Positions 1-8,601 of a stretch of 38,589 bases of DNA are shown one piece after another; positions within the stretch are counted from its first letter, which is position 1, and each line of letters begins with the position of its first letter. The notes below the pieces were generated by a model. The model saw only the letters and a list, made by a program, of their open reading frames with translations, searched no databases and was not told the DNA's origin. Origin of the DNA: Thermodesulfobacteriota bacterium (GTDB lineage: Bacteria; Desulfobacterota; Deferrisomatia; Deferrisomatales; JACRMM01); the NCBI GenBank assembly GCA_040756475.1, contig JBFLZB010000001.1, positions 1-38,589 on the forward strand, read 5' to 3'. The translations under genes were made by a program, and so were the position numbers.

Positions 1-212
1 CGATGTTCGGAGGCCGCGTAGCCGAGGGAGCCGGCGCGCCGAACCTCACCGCTTTCGGCCTCGCTGCCGCGGTTCGGTCGAGGCGGTACGGGGCTGCGCT
101 CCAGGACTCCCGGACCCCGCCCAAAAAGTTTGGTGGTGGATTCTGGCCTCCAGGCCGGCTTGCCCCGCGGGGCCCCGATTGAGTACCCTCGGGCCATGGA
201 CGAGGGCATGGC
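1..212. other. Upstream non-coding stretch, no gene recognised
   Basis: I see no convincing reading frame here. The stretch is GC-rich and has short inverted repeats (GGCCT/AGGCC near 145-156 and CCCCG/CGGGG near 163-175) shortly before the cardiolipin synthase start. It may hold that gene's leader or the end of an upstream unit outside the window. No promoter stands out. Confidence 0.4.
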
Positions 213-1595
213 ATGAGCGCGCTGGAGATCTGGGGACTCGTCGTCCAGTACCTGGGCAACGTGGTCTCGGTGGTGCTGGTGCTCGCCATCCTCTCGGGGC
301 GCAAGGAGGCCAGGGCGACCCTGGGGTGGGTGCTCCTGGTGGTGTTCCTCCCCTATTTCGGGGCGGTGGCCTACCTGGTGTTCGGGCGCCGCATGCCCAT
401 CCGCCTCCCCGCCGGCCTTCCCGAGCTGCCGGTGTGTCCCCTGCCCCCGGAGGGGCTCCCCGAGCCCATGGAGCGCACGGCCAAGCTCACCGCCCTGGCC
501 CCGGCCCGGTGCCGGAACCTGGAGCTCCTGCCCGGCGCCGCGGAGAAGTACCGGCGCCTGGAGGCCGACATCGCCGCCGCGGAGAAGCGGGTGTACCTGT
601 GCTACTACGTCTTCCGCCGCGACCCCACGGGCCGCCGGATCTTGGAGGCGCTGGCGCGCAAGGCGTCGGAGGGGGTGGACGTGCGCCTCCTCTACGACGG
701 GTGGGGGGGCTTCGGCCTGGAGCTCCCCGGGTTCCTCACCCCCTACCGGCAGCGGGGCTTGCAGGCGCGGGCGTTTCATCCCGTGACGGATCCCCTCCAG
801 ATGTCCCGCATCAACTTTCGCAACCACCGCAAGGTGGTGGTCATCGACGGCACCGTGGGGTACACGGGGTCGACCAACGTGGGAGACGAGTACCTGGGTC
901 TCCACCCGCGCTTCGGCTCCTGGAAGGACGTGCACCTGCGGCTCGAGGGGGCGGCCGCGTCCGTCCTGGAACAGGTCTTTCGGGAGGACTGGCACATCGC
1001 CACCGGGGAGGTCCTGCCGCCGAGCCCGCCCCCCGCGGACCCGGGGGATACCTGGGTCCAGGTGATCCCCTCGGGGCCCAACCAGCGCCACGACAGCCTG
1101 CTGCCGCTCCTCTTCGCCCAGTTCGCCGCGGCCCGGGAGAGCCTGGACCTGCTCACCCCGTACCTGGTGCCCGACTACGGGCTGGTCGCGGCTCTGCGCA
1201 TCGCCGCACGCCAGGGGGTGCGGGTGCGGATCATCGTGCCGGGCCGGAGCAACCACCCCATGGTGGCCGCCGCCGGGCGATCGTACTACGATGAGCTCCT
1301 GGAAGGCGGGGTGGCGCTCTACGAGACCCCCCAGGGGATGCTCCACGCCAAGGGCGTGCTGGTGGACGGCCGCTGGGCCATGGTGGGCTCGGCGAACCTG
1401 GACAACCGCTCCTTCCACCTGAACTTCGAGCTCAACCTGGCCACCTCGGACCCGGCCTTCTGCGGGGCCCTGGGGCGCCTGGTGGAGAGCTGGGTGGGGG
1501 AGTCGGTTCCCGTCACCGCCGAGGAGCTGGGGCGGCGCTCCCTGCCGCGCCGGCTGCTCGAAGGGGCGTGCCGCACCCTCTCTCCCGTGCTGTAA
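213..1595 (+). CDS. cls: Cardiolipin synthase (phospholipase D superfamily)
   Basis: The protein has 460 aa and probably joins two phosphatidylglycerol molecules, or PG and another phospholipid, into cardiolipin at the inner membrane. The first 58 residues form two hydrophobic segments (about 5-27 and 37-57), the usual bacterial Cls anchor. Two HxK(x4)D catalytic motifs are visible: H205/K207/D212 in HRKVVVID, and H378/K380/D385 in HAKGVLVD. Each is followed by the family GS.N element (GSTN, GSAN). Length and layout fit ClsA-type enzymes. An upstream GTG/ATG frame exists, but the ATG at 213 gives the proper membrane start and follows a GAGGGC-like site. It is followed after 45 nt by the DsbC-like gene, without sign of a functional link. 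Confidence 0.93.
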   Translation: MSALEIWGLVVQYLGNVVSVVLVLAILSGRKEARATLGWVLLVVFLPYFGAVAYLVFGRRMPIRLPAGLPELPVCPLPPEGLPEPMERTAKLTALAPARCRNLELLPGAAEKYRRLEADIAAAEKRVYLCYYVFRRDPTGRRILEALARKASEGVDVRLLYDGWGGFGLELPGFLTPYRQRGLQARAFHPVTDPLQMSRINFRNHRKVVVIDGTVGYTGSTNVGDEYLGLHPRFGSWKDVHLRLEGAAASVLEQVFREDWHIATGEVLPPSPPPADPGDTWVQVIPSGPNQRHDSLLPLLFAQFAAARESLDLLTPYLVPDYGLVAALRIAARQGVRVRIIVPGRSNHPMVAAAGRSYYDELLEGGVALYETPQGMLHAKGVLVDGRWAMVGSANLDNRSFHLNFELNLATSDPAFCGALGRLVESWVGESVPVTAEELGRRSLPRRLLEGACRTLSPVL

Positions 1596-1640
1596 CCGAG
1601 ACGTCAGACAAGACGCCAACCCGATCCGGAGGAAACCCCC

Positions 1641-2447
1641 ATGGTCCGTCTCGCAACCGCCGCCGCAGCCGCGTGCCTCGTCCTGGCCGCGGGAGCTCCC
1701 GCCGCCCTGGCCTTTCCCGGGGGAACCGGCGAGGCCCCCAACTGCGCCACCTGCCACAAGCTCACCCTCGACGAGGCGCGGCAGGTCCTCGCGCCCCTGG
1801 TGGACGGGGTGCTGGCCGTGCGCCCGAGCCGGGTGCCGGGCTTCTGGGACGTGGACGTGGAGAAGCAGGGGAGGAAGATCCCGGTTTCCCTCGACGTGGG
1901 GCTGCGCTACCTGGTCACGGGGGAGGTCATCGACATCCGCACGATGGAGAGCCTGACCCGGGACCGGATGATCGGCCTCAACCGCGTCGACGCCTCCCTG
2001 ATTCCCCTGGACGACGCCATCGTCATCGGCGACCCCAAGGCCCCAGTGAAGATCGTGGTGTTCGACGACCCGGAGTGCCCCTTCTGCCAGAAGATCCACC
2101 CCGAGATGAAGGCCGCTGTGGCCCAGCGCCCCGACGTGGCGTTCTTCATCAAGATGCTGCCCCTCAAGATGCACCCCGACGCCGCCCGCAAGTCGCGCTC
2201 GATCATTTGCGCCAGGTCGGCCCAGATGCTCGAGGACAGCCTGGCCGGCAAGCCCATTCCCGACCCTACCTGCGAGACCGACCAGGTGGAGAAGAACGAG
2301 GCCTTGGCGCAGCGCCTGGGCATCGGCTCGACCCCCACCCTGGTCTACCCCGACGGCCGCGTGGTGCCCGGGTACCGGACGGCGGACAAGATTCTGGCCC
2401 TGGTGGACGAGGCCAAGCCCCAGAGTGCCGGGAAGGCGCAGAAGTAG
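1641..2447 (+). CDS. DsbC-like periplasmic thiol-disulfide protein with N-terminal CxxCH
   Basis: The 268-aa protein has a signal peptide (about 1-24, ALA-F cleavage) and a thioredoxin fold in its C-terminal half. The redox motif is CPFC (146-149) and the cis-proline lies in STPT (about P232). A second cysteine pair, C190 and C211, fits the structural disulfide of DsbC/DsbG. Between the signal and the DsbC-type dimerisation region lies CATCH (35-39). This is a possible haem c site or simply a redox CxxC, and similar N-termini occur in DsbC-like proteins of cytochrome-rich anaerobes. It likely isomerises or reduces disulfides in exported proteins, perhaps apocytochromes. GGAGGAAA lies 5 nt before the ATG. 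It precedes the DUF4197 gene by 54 nt in the same direction. Confidence 0.85.
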   Translation: MVRLATAAAAACLVLAAGAPAALAFPGGTGEAPNCATCHKLTLDEARQVLAPLVDGVLAVRPSRVPGFWDVDVEKQGRKIPVSLDVGLRYLVTGEVIDIRTMESLTRDRMIGLNRVDASLIPLDDAIVIGDPKAPVKIVVFDDPECPFCQKIHPEMKAAVAQRPDVAFFIKMLPLKMHPDAARKSRSIICARSAQMLEDSLAGKPIPDPTCETDQVEKNEALAQRLGIGSTPTLVYPDGRVVPGYRTADKILALVDEAKPQSAGKAQK

Positions 2448-2501
2448 TCTGTCCCGCAAGGAAACCGGAGCGGGGCCAACCGAGAGAGGAGGGGGCGACC
2501 C

Positions 2502-3263
2502 ATGAACCGATTCTTGCGCGTTCTCCCAGGGCTGCTGGCGGTTGCGGTCGTCGGGACCCTCGCTCCCGCCACCGGGGCTCGGGCAGGGTTCTGGGACAGC
2601 GTGAAGCAGGTGATGGGGACCCTGGGGGGGCAGCCCGGGGGCGCGCCGGGGGTCTCGGCCCTGGGTTCGGAGCAGGTGGCCGCGGGGGTGCGGGAGGCGC
2701 TCCGGATCGGGGCCGAGCGGGCCGTGGGCCTGGCGTCGCGGACCGGGGGGTTCCTGGATAACCCGGACATCCGCATCCCCCTTCCGGAGCGGCTGCGCAC
2801 CGCCGGAAGGACGCTGCGCACTTTGGGGATGGGGGCCCAGGTGGAGGCCTTCGAGGAGACCCTGAACCGCGCGGCGGAGCGGGCCGCCGGAAAGTCCCTG
2901 CCGATCTTCGGCGAAGCGGTGGCCGCGCTCACCTTCGACGACGTGAACCGCATCTGGAAGGGCGAAGACACGGCGGCCACCGAGTACCTGGACCGGACGA
3001 CCCGCCCGCGCCTGGCCGCCGAGTTTCAGCCCGTGGTGCACGCCGCCGCCCAGGAGGTGGGGGTGACCCAGGCCTACCAGCGCCTCACGGGCCGGCCCGA
3101 GGTGGCGGCCCTGGTGGCCGGCACCGACCTGGACCTCGACCACTACGTGACCACCCGGGCCCTCGACGGGGTCTTCGCGCTCCTGGCTGCCGAGGAGAAG
3201 AAGATCCGTACCGACCCCCTGGCCCGGACCACGGACCTGCTTCGAACCGTGTTCTCACAGTAG
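2502..3263 (+). CDS. DUF4197 family exported protein
   Basis: The 253-aa protein has a signal peptide ending near residue 28 (ATGARA-G). The rest matches the DUF4197 pattern: an N-terminal VREALRIGAERAVG element, the IRIPLPERLR element, a mid-region NRAAE helix, DTAATEYLDR, and a C-terminal YVTTRALDGVFALLAAEE block with RTDPLART. The family is helical, periplasmic and has no established function. The start follows GAGAGGAGGG. It probably shares a transcript with the DsbC-like gene upstream. Nothing in the sequence shows an active site. Confidence 0.85.
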   Translation: MNRFLRVLPGLLAVAVVGTLAPATGARAGFWDSVKQVMGTLGGQPGGAPGVSALGSEQVAAGVREALRIGAERAVGLASRTGGFLDNPDIRIPLPERLRTAGRTLRTLGMGAQVEAFEETLNRAAERAAGKSLPIFGEAVAALTFDDVNRIWKGEDTAATEYLDRTTRPRLAAEFQPVVHAAAQEVGVTQAYQRLTGRPEVAALVAGTDLDLDHYVTTRALDGVFALLAAEEKKIRTDPLARTTDLLRTVFSQ

Positions 3264-3332
3264 GCAGGGCTCGGCCCCGGGCCGCCGGGGACCGGCCGCG
3301 GCGCGCTCGCCTGCTGCCCCGAGGGGAAGTCC

Positions 3333-5552
3333 ATGGTCCAGAGCGTGTCCCGCTGGTTCGCCGACCGGCCGATCCGCCACAAGCTCTTCCTGGTCTACGC
3401 CGGGGCCTTTTCCGCCCTGCTCGCGGCGGGGGCCGCGGCGGCGTATTCCCTCGTGCGCACGTCCCTCGAAGAGCGCATCGAGGCGGAGCTGCGGGAGTCC
3501 ACGTCCGCCATCCTCCAGTTGGTGAAGACCTCGGTGCGCGGCACGATTCGCAACTACCTGCGGGCCGTGGCCGAGCGCAACCTGGAGCTGGTGGCCTACT
3601 TCCACGGCCGCTACCTGAGCGGTGAGCTCACCGAGGCCGAGGCGCGTCAGGGTGCGGCGGCGGCCATGCTCGCCCAGACCATCGGCAAGACCGGGTACGT
3701 GTGTACCCTGGACAGCGCCGGGGTGATGCTGATCCACCCGGACCCGCAGCTCGTGTCGCGCAACCTCTCGGAGTACGCCTTCGTGCAGGACCTGAGCGCG
3801 CGCCGCGCCGGATACCTGGAGTACGCGTGGCAAAACCCCTGGGAGGACGCCCCCCGGGGCAAGGCCACCTACATGGCCCATTTCGCGCCCTGGGACTGGA
3901 TCATCCTGGCGTCGGCCTATCGGGACGAGTTTGCCGAGCTGGTGCGCCCCGAGGACTTTCGCGACGCCGTGCTCTCCCTGAGGTTCGGGCGGACCGGGTA
4001 CGCGCTGGTCCTCGACGCCGAGGGCAACCTGGTGCTCCACCCCACCATCGAGGGGGAGAACATCCTCGACCAGCCGGACCTGCCCCCCGACTTCTTCCAG
4101 GAGATGCGCCGGTCGCTGGCCGGAAGGTCCACATACTCCTGGCGAAACCCCGGCGAGTCCGCGCCCCGCGAGAAGGTCGTGATCTACGACACCATCCCCG
4201 AGACCGGGTGGATCGTGGCTTCGTCGGGCTACATGGACGAGGTGTACGCGCCGCTGCGCACGGTGAGAAATCTATTCCTCGCAGCTGCCCTGGGTTCGCT
4301 CTTGCTCATGCTGCCCCTGACGCTTCGCCTGAGCGCCTCCATCGCGAGCCCGCTCCGGGAGCTCATGGACCGCTTCTCCCGGGGGGCCACGGGGGACTTC
4401 AGCGTCCGCGCCGCCCCGCGCGGGCGAGACGAGGTGGGCCAGCTCGCGGCCTACTTCAACACCTTCATGGAGCGCCTCGAGGCCTACGGGTCGAGCCTGC
4501 GGGCCGAGATCGCGGAGCGCCGGCAGGCGGAGAAGGCCCTGCGGCTCTCGGAGGAGATGTTCTCCAAGGCGTTTCGCTCCAGCCCCAGCGGCATGGCCTT
4601 GCTGACGCTCAAGGATCGGCGGTTTCTGGACGTGAACGACGCGTTCCTGCGGCTCACCGGGCGCAGCCGGGAGGAGATCCTGGGGCGGGCCCCGGGCGAG
4701 CTCGGCCTCCTGGCAGACCCCGGCGAAGAGGAGGAGGCGCTTCGGGACCTGGAGGCGCGCGGGCACCTGCTGGCCCGGGAGCTCGGGTTCTTCGCCCGCT
4801 CGGGGGAGCGTCGCCTGGGAATGGTCTCGGCCGAGGTCATCGAGATCTGGGACGAGCCCTGCGCCCTCGCGGCCATCCAGGACGTGACGGAGTGGCGGCG
4901 CCTGGAGCGGGACGTGATCGAGACCGGCGATCGGGAGCGCACCCGGATCGGCCAGGAGCTCCACGACGATCTCGCGCCCCACCTGATCGGGATCGACGCC
5001 CTGGGGATGATCCTGCAACGCAAGCTTCCCCCTTCCGGGGAAGAGGCCAAGTACGCCGCCGAGATCCGGGAGCTCATCGGGGAGGCGATCGCGAAGACCC
5101 GTGCCCTGGCCCGGGGGCTGTGCCCGGTGCACCTGGTGGAGAGCGGGATCGGCGTGGCACTGGAGGAGCTGGCCTCCGGCACCGAGGCCATCCACGGCGT
5201 GGCCTGCGATTTGCGCGCCGGGGGGGACCTGCGCCTGGCCGACCCCTCGGTGGCGACCCAGCTCTACTACATCGCGCGCGAAGCGGTCCACAACGCGGTC
5301 AAGCACGCCCGGGCGGGGCGAATCACCGTGGAGCTCTCCCAGGAGGAGGGCAGGGTACGCCTGCGGGTGGCGGACGACGGCCGAGGCGTGGACGGCGCTG
5401 CCCGGGGGCAGGGCATGGGCTTGCGGATCATGGAGTACCGGGCGCGCACCATCGGCGCGGCGCTGGTGCTTGCGAGCCGCCCGGGCGAGGGAACTTCGGT
5501 GACGGTCACCTTGCCCGAACAGGGCCCGGCGGCACGGGAGGAGGAGCGATGA
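3333..5552 (+). CDS. Sensor histidine kinase: tandem Cache, HAMP, PAS, HisKA_3, HATPase
   Basis: This 739-aa membrane sensor has TM1 at about 17-42 and TM2 at about 311-333. The periplasmic region between them contains two Cache-like repeats, each with a Y..xLD..G..xxHP element (122-135 and 223-237), so a small ligand is probably sensed outside the membrane. HAMP lies at about 334-388 and a PAS domain at about 405-525. The NarL-type dimerisation domain carries the phospho-accepting H544 in QELHDD. HATPase motifs are HNAVKHA (653-659) and DDGRG (681-685). The stop overlaps the response regulator start as ATGA, so the two are translationally coupled partners. The ligand cannot be told from sequence. 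Confidence 0.93.
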   Translation: MVQSVSRWFADRPIRHKLFLVYAGAFSALLAAGAAAAYSLVRTSLEERIEAELRESTSAILQLVKTSVRGTIRNYLRAVAERNLELVAYFHGRYLSGELTEAEARQGAAAAMLAQTIGKTGYVCTLDSAGVMLIHPDPQLVSRNLSEYAFVQDLSARRAGYLEYAWQNPWEDAPRGKATYMAHFAPWDWIILASAYRDEFAELVRPEDFRDAVLSLRFGRTGYALVLDAEGNLVLHPTIEGENILDQPDLPPDFFQEMRRSLAGRSTYSWRNPGESAPREKVVIYDTIPETGWIVASSGYMDEVYAPLRTVRNLFLAAALGSLLLMLPLTLRLSASIASPLRELMDRFSRGATGDFSVRAAPRGRDEVGQLAAYFNTFMERLEAYGSSLRAEIAERRQAEKALRLSEEMFSKAFRSSPSGMALLTLKDRRFLDVNDAFLRLTGRSREEILGRAPGELGLLADPGEEEEALRDLEARGHLLARELGFFARSGERRLGMVSAEVIEIWDEPCALAAIQDVTEWRRLERDVIETGDRERTRIGQELHDDLAPHLIGIDALGMILQRKLPPSGEEAKYAAEIRELIGEAIAKTRALARGLCPVHLVESGIGVALEELASGTEAIHGVACDLRAGGDLRLADPSVATQLYYIAREAVHNAVKHARAGRITVELSQEEGRVRLRVADDGRGVDGAARGQGMGLRIMEYRARTIGAALVLASRPGEGTSVTVTLPEQGPAAREEER

Positions 5553-6220
5553 ACGCGCGGCGCGTCTTCCTGGTGGAGGACCACCCGGTGTTTCGGCGAG
5601 GCCTCCGGGAGATCATCGGGCAGGAGCCGGACCTCGAAGTGTGCGGGGAAGCCGAGGACGTGGCCCAGGCGGCCGCCGCCATCGCCAAGTGCCTCCCGGA
5701 CCTGGTGATCGTCGACATCTCGCTCCACGGCCGAAGCGGCCTGGACCTCATCCGGGAGCTTCGGGAGCGCCACCCGGGGCTCACCGTGCTCGTGGTGTCC
5801 ATGTACGACGAGTCCCTCTACGCCGAGCGGGCCCTCACCGCTGGCGCCCTGGGCTACGTGATGAAGCAGGAGGCGCCCGAGTCCATCGTCCGCGCAGCGC
5901 GCTCCGTGCTCGAAGGGCGCCCCCACCTGAGCGAGCGGCTCACCGCCGCGCTGATCGGCAAGTTCGTGGGCGCCGGCGTCGCGGGGGAAAAGGCCCCCCA
6001 CGAGCGGCTCTCGGACCGGGAGCTCGAGGTGCTCCAGCTCATCGGGCAGGGCCTCACCACCGGAGAGATCGCCGCCCGCCTCGCCATCAGCGTCAAGACC
6101 GTGGGCACCCACCGGGAGAAGCTAAAGGAAAAGCTCAACTTAAAGACCGCCACCGAGCTCAACCGCTACGCCACCCTCTGGTACAGCAAGGGGCAGAGCA
6201 AGGACGAAGCCCCAGGCTAG
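5549..6220 (+). CDS. NarL/FixJ-family response regulator
   Basis: The 223-aa regulator has a receiver domain with the acidic pair E10/D11, phospho-acceptor D56 and K106. A LuxR-type helix-turn-helix lies at about 150-210 (LSDRELEVLQLIGQG, then the IAARLAISVKTVGTHR recognition region). The ATG at 5549 overlaps the kinase stop (ATGA) and follows GGAGGAG, which fixes the start; the frame is open far upstream but out of context there. It should be phosphorylated by the kinase before it and control unknown promoters. The hexamer-repeat region follows directly. Confidence 0.94.
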   Translation: MNARRVFLVEDHPVFRRGLREIIGQEPDLEVCGEAEDVAQAAAAIAKCLPDLVIVDISLHGRSGLDLIRELRERHPGLTVLVVSMYDESLYAERALTAGALGYVMKQEAPESIVRAARSVLEGRPHLSERLTAALIGKFVGAGVAGEKAPHERLSDRELEVLQLIGQGLTTGEIAARLAISVKTVGTHREKLKEKLNLKTATELNRYATLWYSKGQSKDEAPG

Positions 6221-6258
6221 CCCCACCTCGACCCCCACCCGCCGCCCCGGTCGTCAAA

Positions 6259-6346
6259 ATCGGTATCGCTATCGGTATCGCTATCGGTATCGAAATCGAA
6301 ATCGGCGCCCCCCCCGCTGCAAGTCCGATACCGATACCGATACCGA
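6259..6346. repeat. Hexamer-based inverted repeat (TATCGG / CCGATA units)
   Basis: Positions 6259-6305 hold alternating TATCGG, TATCGC and AAATCG units. Positions 6325-6342 hold three exact CCGATA units, the reverse complement of TATCGG. The arms can fold into a hairpin over a C-rich loop. It sits 39 nt after the response regulator stop and could end that transcript or be a simple-sequence repeat. A shorter relative with ATTTCGATTTTGATTTCG-type units lies near 27190-27210. Confidence 0.75.
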
Positions 6347-6576
6347 GCTCCCGCCCCAGGGGCTTCGTCGGTTCCGCCTCTTCTTGCCTCCGCCACCGGC
6401 CGAGGTTGGTGCGCACTTCCCCCTTCGCCCATGACCCCTTGTCGGCAAATGGTGTTCTGAACAGCGGCGTCCAGGAGACCGGAAGGAGCGATCATGCCTC
6501 CCTTCCCGGGCTTGCACGGCGCGCGGCGCGAGCGCTCGGGCCGGACCTGTCGCAAACCGCGTTACAAACTTGACGC

Positions 6577-6606
6577 TTGACAGGGCGGGGCGGGCGCGGG
6601 TAGAGA
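6577..6606 (+). promoter_or_regulatory. Putative sigma-70 promoter of operon A
   Basis: A perfect TTGACA lies at 6577-6582 and TAGAGA at 6601-6606 after an 18-nt spacer. It is 76 nt upstream of the first operon A start. The -10 overlaps the palindromic operator at 6602-6623, the arrangement expected for repression. Confidence 0.55.
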
Positions 6607-6623
6607 ACAGGCGTACGTTCTGT
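6602..6623. promoter_or_regulatory. Operator copy 1 (AGAAC-N8-GTTCT palindrome)
   Basis: The core AGAAC (6604-6608) and GTTCT (6617-6621) are exact reverse complements eight bases apart, and AACAG/CTGTT add an overlapping symmetry. The 22-bp stretch is matched at 20 of 22 positions by 12407-12428, upstream of operon B. Size and symmetry fit a TetR-family site. The tetR gene at 26.2 kb is a candidate regulator, by inference. Confidence 0.7.
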
Positions 6624-6681
6624 TGCGCCCCGACGGTCGAGGCGCGCCCGGGGCGGCGCGGGACCCGTGAGGAATGTTGGA

Positions 6682-7356
6682 ATGTCCGAGCTGTACTTCG
6701 TTCGCCACGGGCAGGCGGCGTTCGGCACCGAGAACTACGATCGGCTGACCGACCTGGGCCTCCAGCAGTCCCGGTGGCTCGGGGACTATTTTGCGGAGCG
6801 CCGGCTACGGTTCGATCGCGTCGTCACGGGCGGACTCGTGCGCCACCGGGAGACGCTGAACGCGATGGCGGGTGCCGGGGGGTTGGGGGCCGAGGCCCAC
6901 GTGGACGCGCGGCTGGACGAGTACGCCCATCAGGCCCTTCAGGAGGCCTACGCGGGCCGCATGGGGGCGGCGCCGGGGGAGGAAGCGGAGGATCCGCGCC
7001 GGCGCTTCTACGGCCGCCTCGAGCGCGCGCTTCACGCGTGGGCTGCCGGAGATCTCGGCCCGGGCGCCGGGGAGACGTGGAACGGGTTCGGCGCCCGGGT
7101 GGTTGCCGCGGTCGCGACGGCGTGCGTGGGCCGGGGCACGCGCGTCCTGGTGATCAGCTCGGGCGGGCCCATGGCCGTTACGCTCGGCCAGGTGCTCGAG
7201 CTCTCCAGCGCCCGGGCCATCGAGCTCAACATGCAGATCCGAAACAGCGCGTTTACCCACTTCTACTTCGACGACCAGCGCATGAAGCTCGCAAGCTTCA
7301 ACAACGTTCCCCACCTCGATCGCCGGGAACGGTGGCACGCGATCACGTTGACGTGA
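6682..7356 (+). CDS. Histidine phosphatase superfamily protein lacking the second catalytic His
   Basis: The 224-aa protein has the branch-defining RHG at 8-10 (H9 would be the phospho-accepting histidine) and a conserved RHRET element at 54-58. The second catalytic histidine, normally in a SHGG motif near the C-terminus, is replaced: the sequence there is VISSGGP, with S160 in place of His. The fold is clear, but a classical phosphatase mechanism is in doubt. I chose the ATG at 6682 over the in-frame GTG at 6667 because GAGGA lies at the right distance before it. It is the first gene after the operon A promoter and operator and lies 21 nt before the ACAD10/11-like gene, so it probably acts on a phosphorylated intermediate or binds one. 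The substrate is unknown. Confidence 0.85.
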   Translation: MSELYFVRHGQAAFGTENYDRLTDLGLQQSRWLGDYFAERRLRFDRVVTGGLVRHRETLNAMAGAGGLGAEAHVDARLDEYAHQALQEAYAGRMGAAPGEEAEDPRRRFYGRLERALHAWAAGDLGPGAGETWNGFGARVVAAVATACVGRGTRVLVISSGGPMAVTLGQVLELSSARAIELNMQIRNSAFTHFYFDDQRMKLASFNNVPHLDRRERWHAITLT

Positions 7357-7377
7357 GCGCTGCGGGAGGATGCCCCC

Positions 7378-8601
7378 ATGAAGTTCGAGCATGCCGACAA
7401 GGTGGAGAGACTGCGGACCCGCCTCGCCCGGTTCATGGACGAGCACGTCTATTCCGCGGAGGAGGCTTGTCGGGGCTACGTGGAGCGGGGCAACGACCCC
7501 TGGTCGGTCCCGCCTGTGATCGACGAGCTCAAGGCCAAGGCGCAGGCGCAGGGGCTCTGGAACCTCTTTCTGGCCGACTCCGACCACGGCCCCGGGCTCA
7601 CCAACCTCGAGTACGCCCCCCTGGCGGAGATCATGGGCCGGTCCCTGATCGGCCCGGAGATCTTCAACTGCAACGCACCCGACACGGGAAACATGGAGGT
7701 GTTGGCCCGCTTCGGCACCGCCGAGCAGAAGGAGCAGTGGCTGGAGCCCCTGCTGGCCGGGAAGATCCGCTCCGGGTTCGCCATGACCGAGCCCGCGGTG
7801 GCCTCGAGCGACGCAACCAACATTCAGGCCTCGATCGTCCGGGACGGCGACGAGTATGTCATCAACGGCCACAAGTGGTGGACGAGCGGCGGCAATGACC
7901 CCCGCTGCCGGATTCTGATCGTCATGGGCAAGACGGACCCGAGCGCCCCCCCCTATCGGCAGCAGTCCCAGATCCTGGTTCCCATCGACGCCCCGGGGGT
8001 CCGGGTGGTCCGGGCGCTGAAGGTGTTCGGGGCCGACCACGCGCCCCACGGCCACGCCGAGATTCTCCTCACCCAGGTGCGCGTGCCGGCGACGAACCGG
8101 ATCGGCGAGGAGGGGCAGGGCTTCGAGATTGCCCAGGCGCGCCTGGGGCCCGGGCGGATCCACCACTGCATGCGGCTCATCGGCTGTGCCCAGCGGGCCC
8201 TGGAGATGATGTGCCGGCGGGTGGAGAGCCGGGTCGCGTTCGGCAAGAAGCTTAGCGAGCAGGGGTCGATCCGCGAGGACATCGCGCGCTCGGCCTGTGA
8301 GATCGAGCAAGCGCGCCTGCTCACGCTGCGCGCCGCTGCCCGGATGGACCAGTGCTCCTACAAGGCGGCGCGCGACCTGATCGCCATGATCAAGATCGTC
8401 GCCCCCCTGATGGCGCAACAGGTCATCGACCGCGCCATCCAGGCCCACGGGGGTGCCGGGCTGTGTCAGGATCTCTTCCTGGCTGGCGCGTTCGGGTACG
8501 CACGCTACTGCCGCATCGCCGACGGGCCGGACCAGGTCCACATGATGTCGCTCGGCAAGCAGCTCATCCGACGGTACGCGCAGCCGGGGGAGCGCCCATG
8601 A
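7378..8601 (+). CDS. Acyl-CoA dehydrogenase, ACAD10/11 (LvaC-like) type
   Basis: The 407-aa flavoprotein has the acyl-CoA dehydrogenase layout: N-terminal helices, a middle beta domain with [12 protein letters not shown] and KWWTSGG, and a C-terminal helical domain. Where ordinary family members have YEGTNE, this one has ADGPDQVH (381-388), with D382 at the place of the catalytic Glu. That signature is typical of ACAD10/11 and of LvaC from levulinate catabolism. Those enzymes act with an APH-fold kinase on 4-hydroxyacyl-CoA via a 4-phospho intermediate. The next gene is exactly such a kinase and overlaps it by ATGA. By inference it desaturates and eliminates phosphate from a phospho-hydroxyacyl-CoA; electrons would go to ETF. 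The chain length is unknown. Confidence 0.9.
   Translation: MKFEHADKVERLRTRLARFMDEHVYSAEEACRGYVERGNDPWSVPPVIDELKAKAQAQGLWNLFLADSDHGPGLTNLEYAPLAEIMGRSLIGPEIFNCNAPDTGNMEVLARFGTAEQKEQWLEPLLAGKIRSGFAMTEPAVASSDATNIQASIVRDGDEYVINGHKWWTSGGNDPRCRILIVMGKTDPSAPPYRQQSQILVPIDAPGVRVVRALKVFGADHAPHGHAEILLTQVRVPATNRIGEEGQGFEIAQARLGPGRIHHCMRLIGCAQRALEMMCRRVESRVAFGKKLSEQGSIREDIARSACEIEQARLLTLRAAARMDQCSYKAARDLIAMIKIVAPLMAQQVIDRAIQAHGGAGLCQDLFLAGAFGYARYCRIADGPDQVHMMSLGKQLIRRYAQPGERP

Noticed and set aside
3701-5548. Upstream extension of the response regulator frame
   Set aside because: It lies wholly inside the histidine kinase in another frame and is Arg/Pro/Gly-rich; the coupled ATG at 5549 has a good ribosome site.
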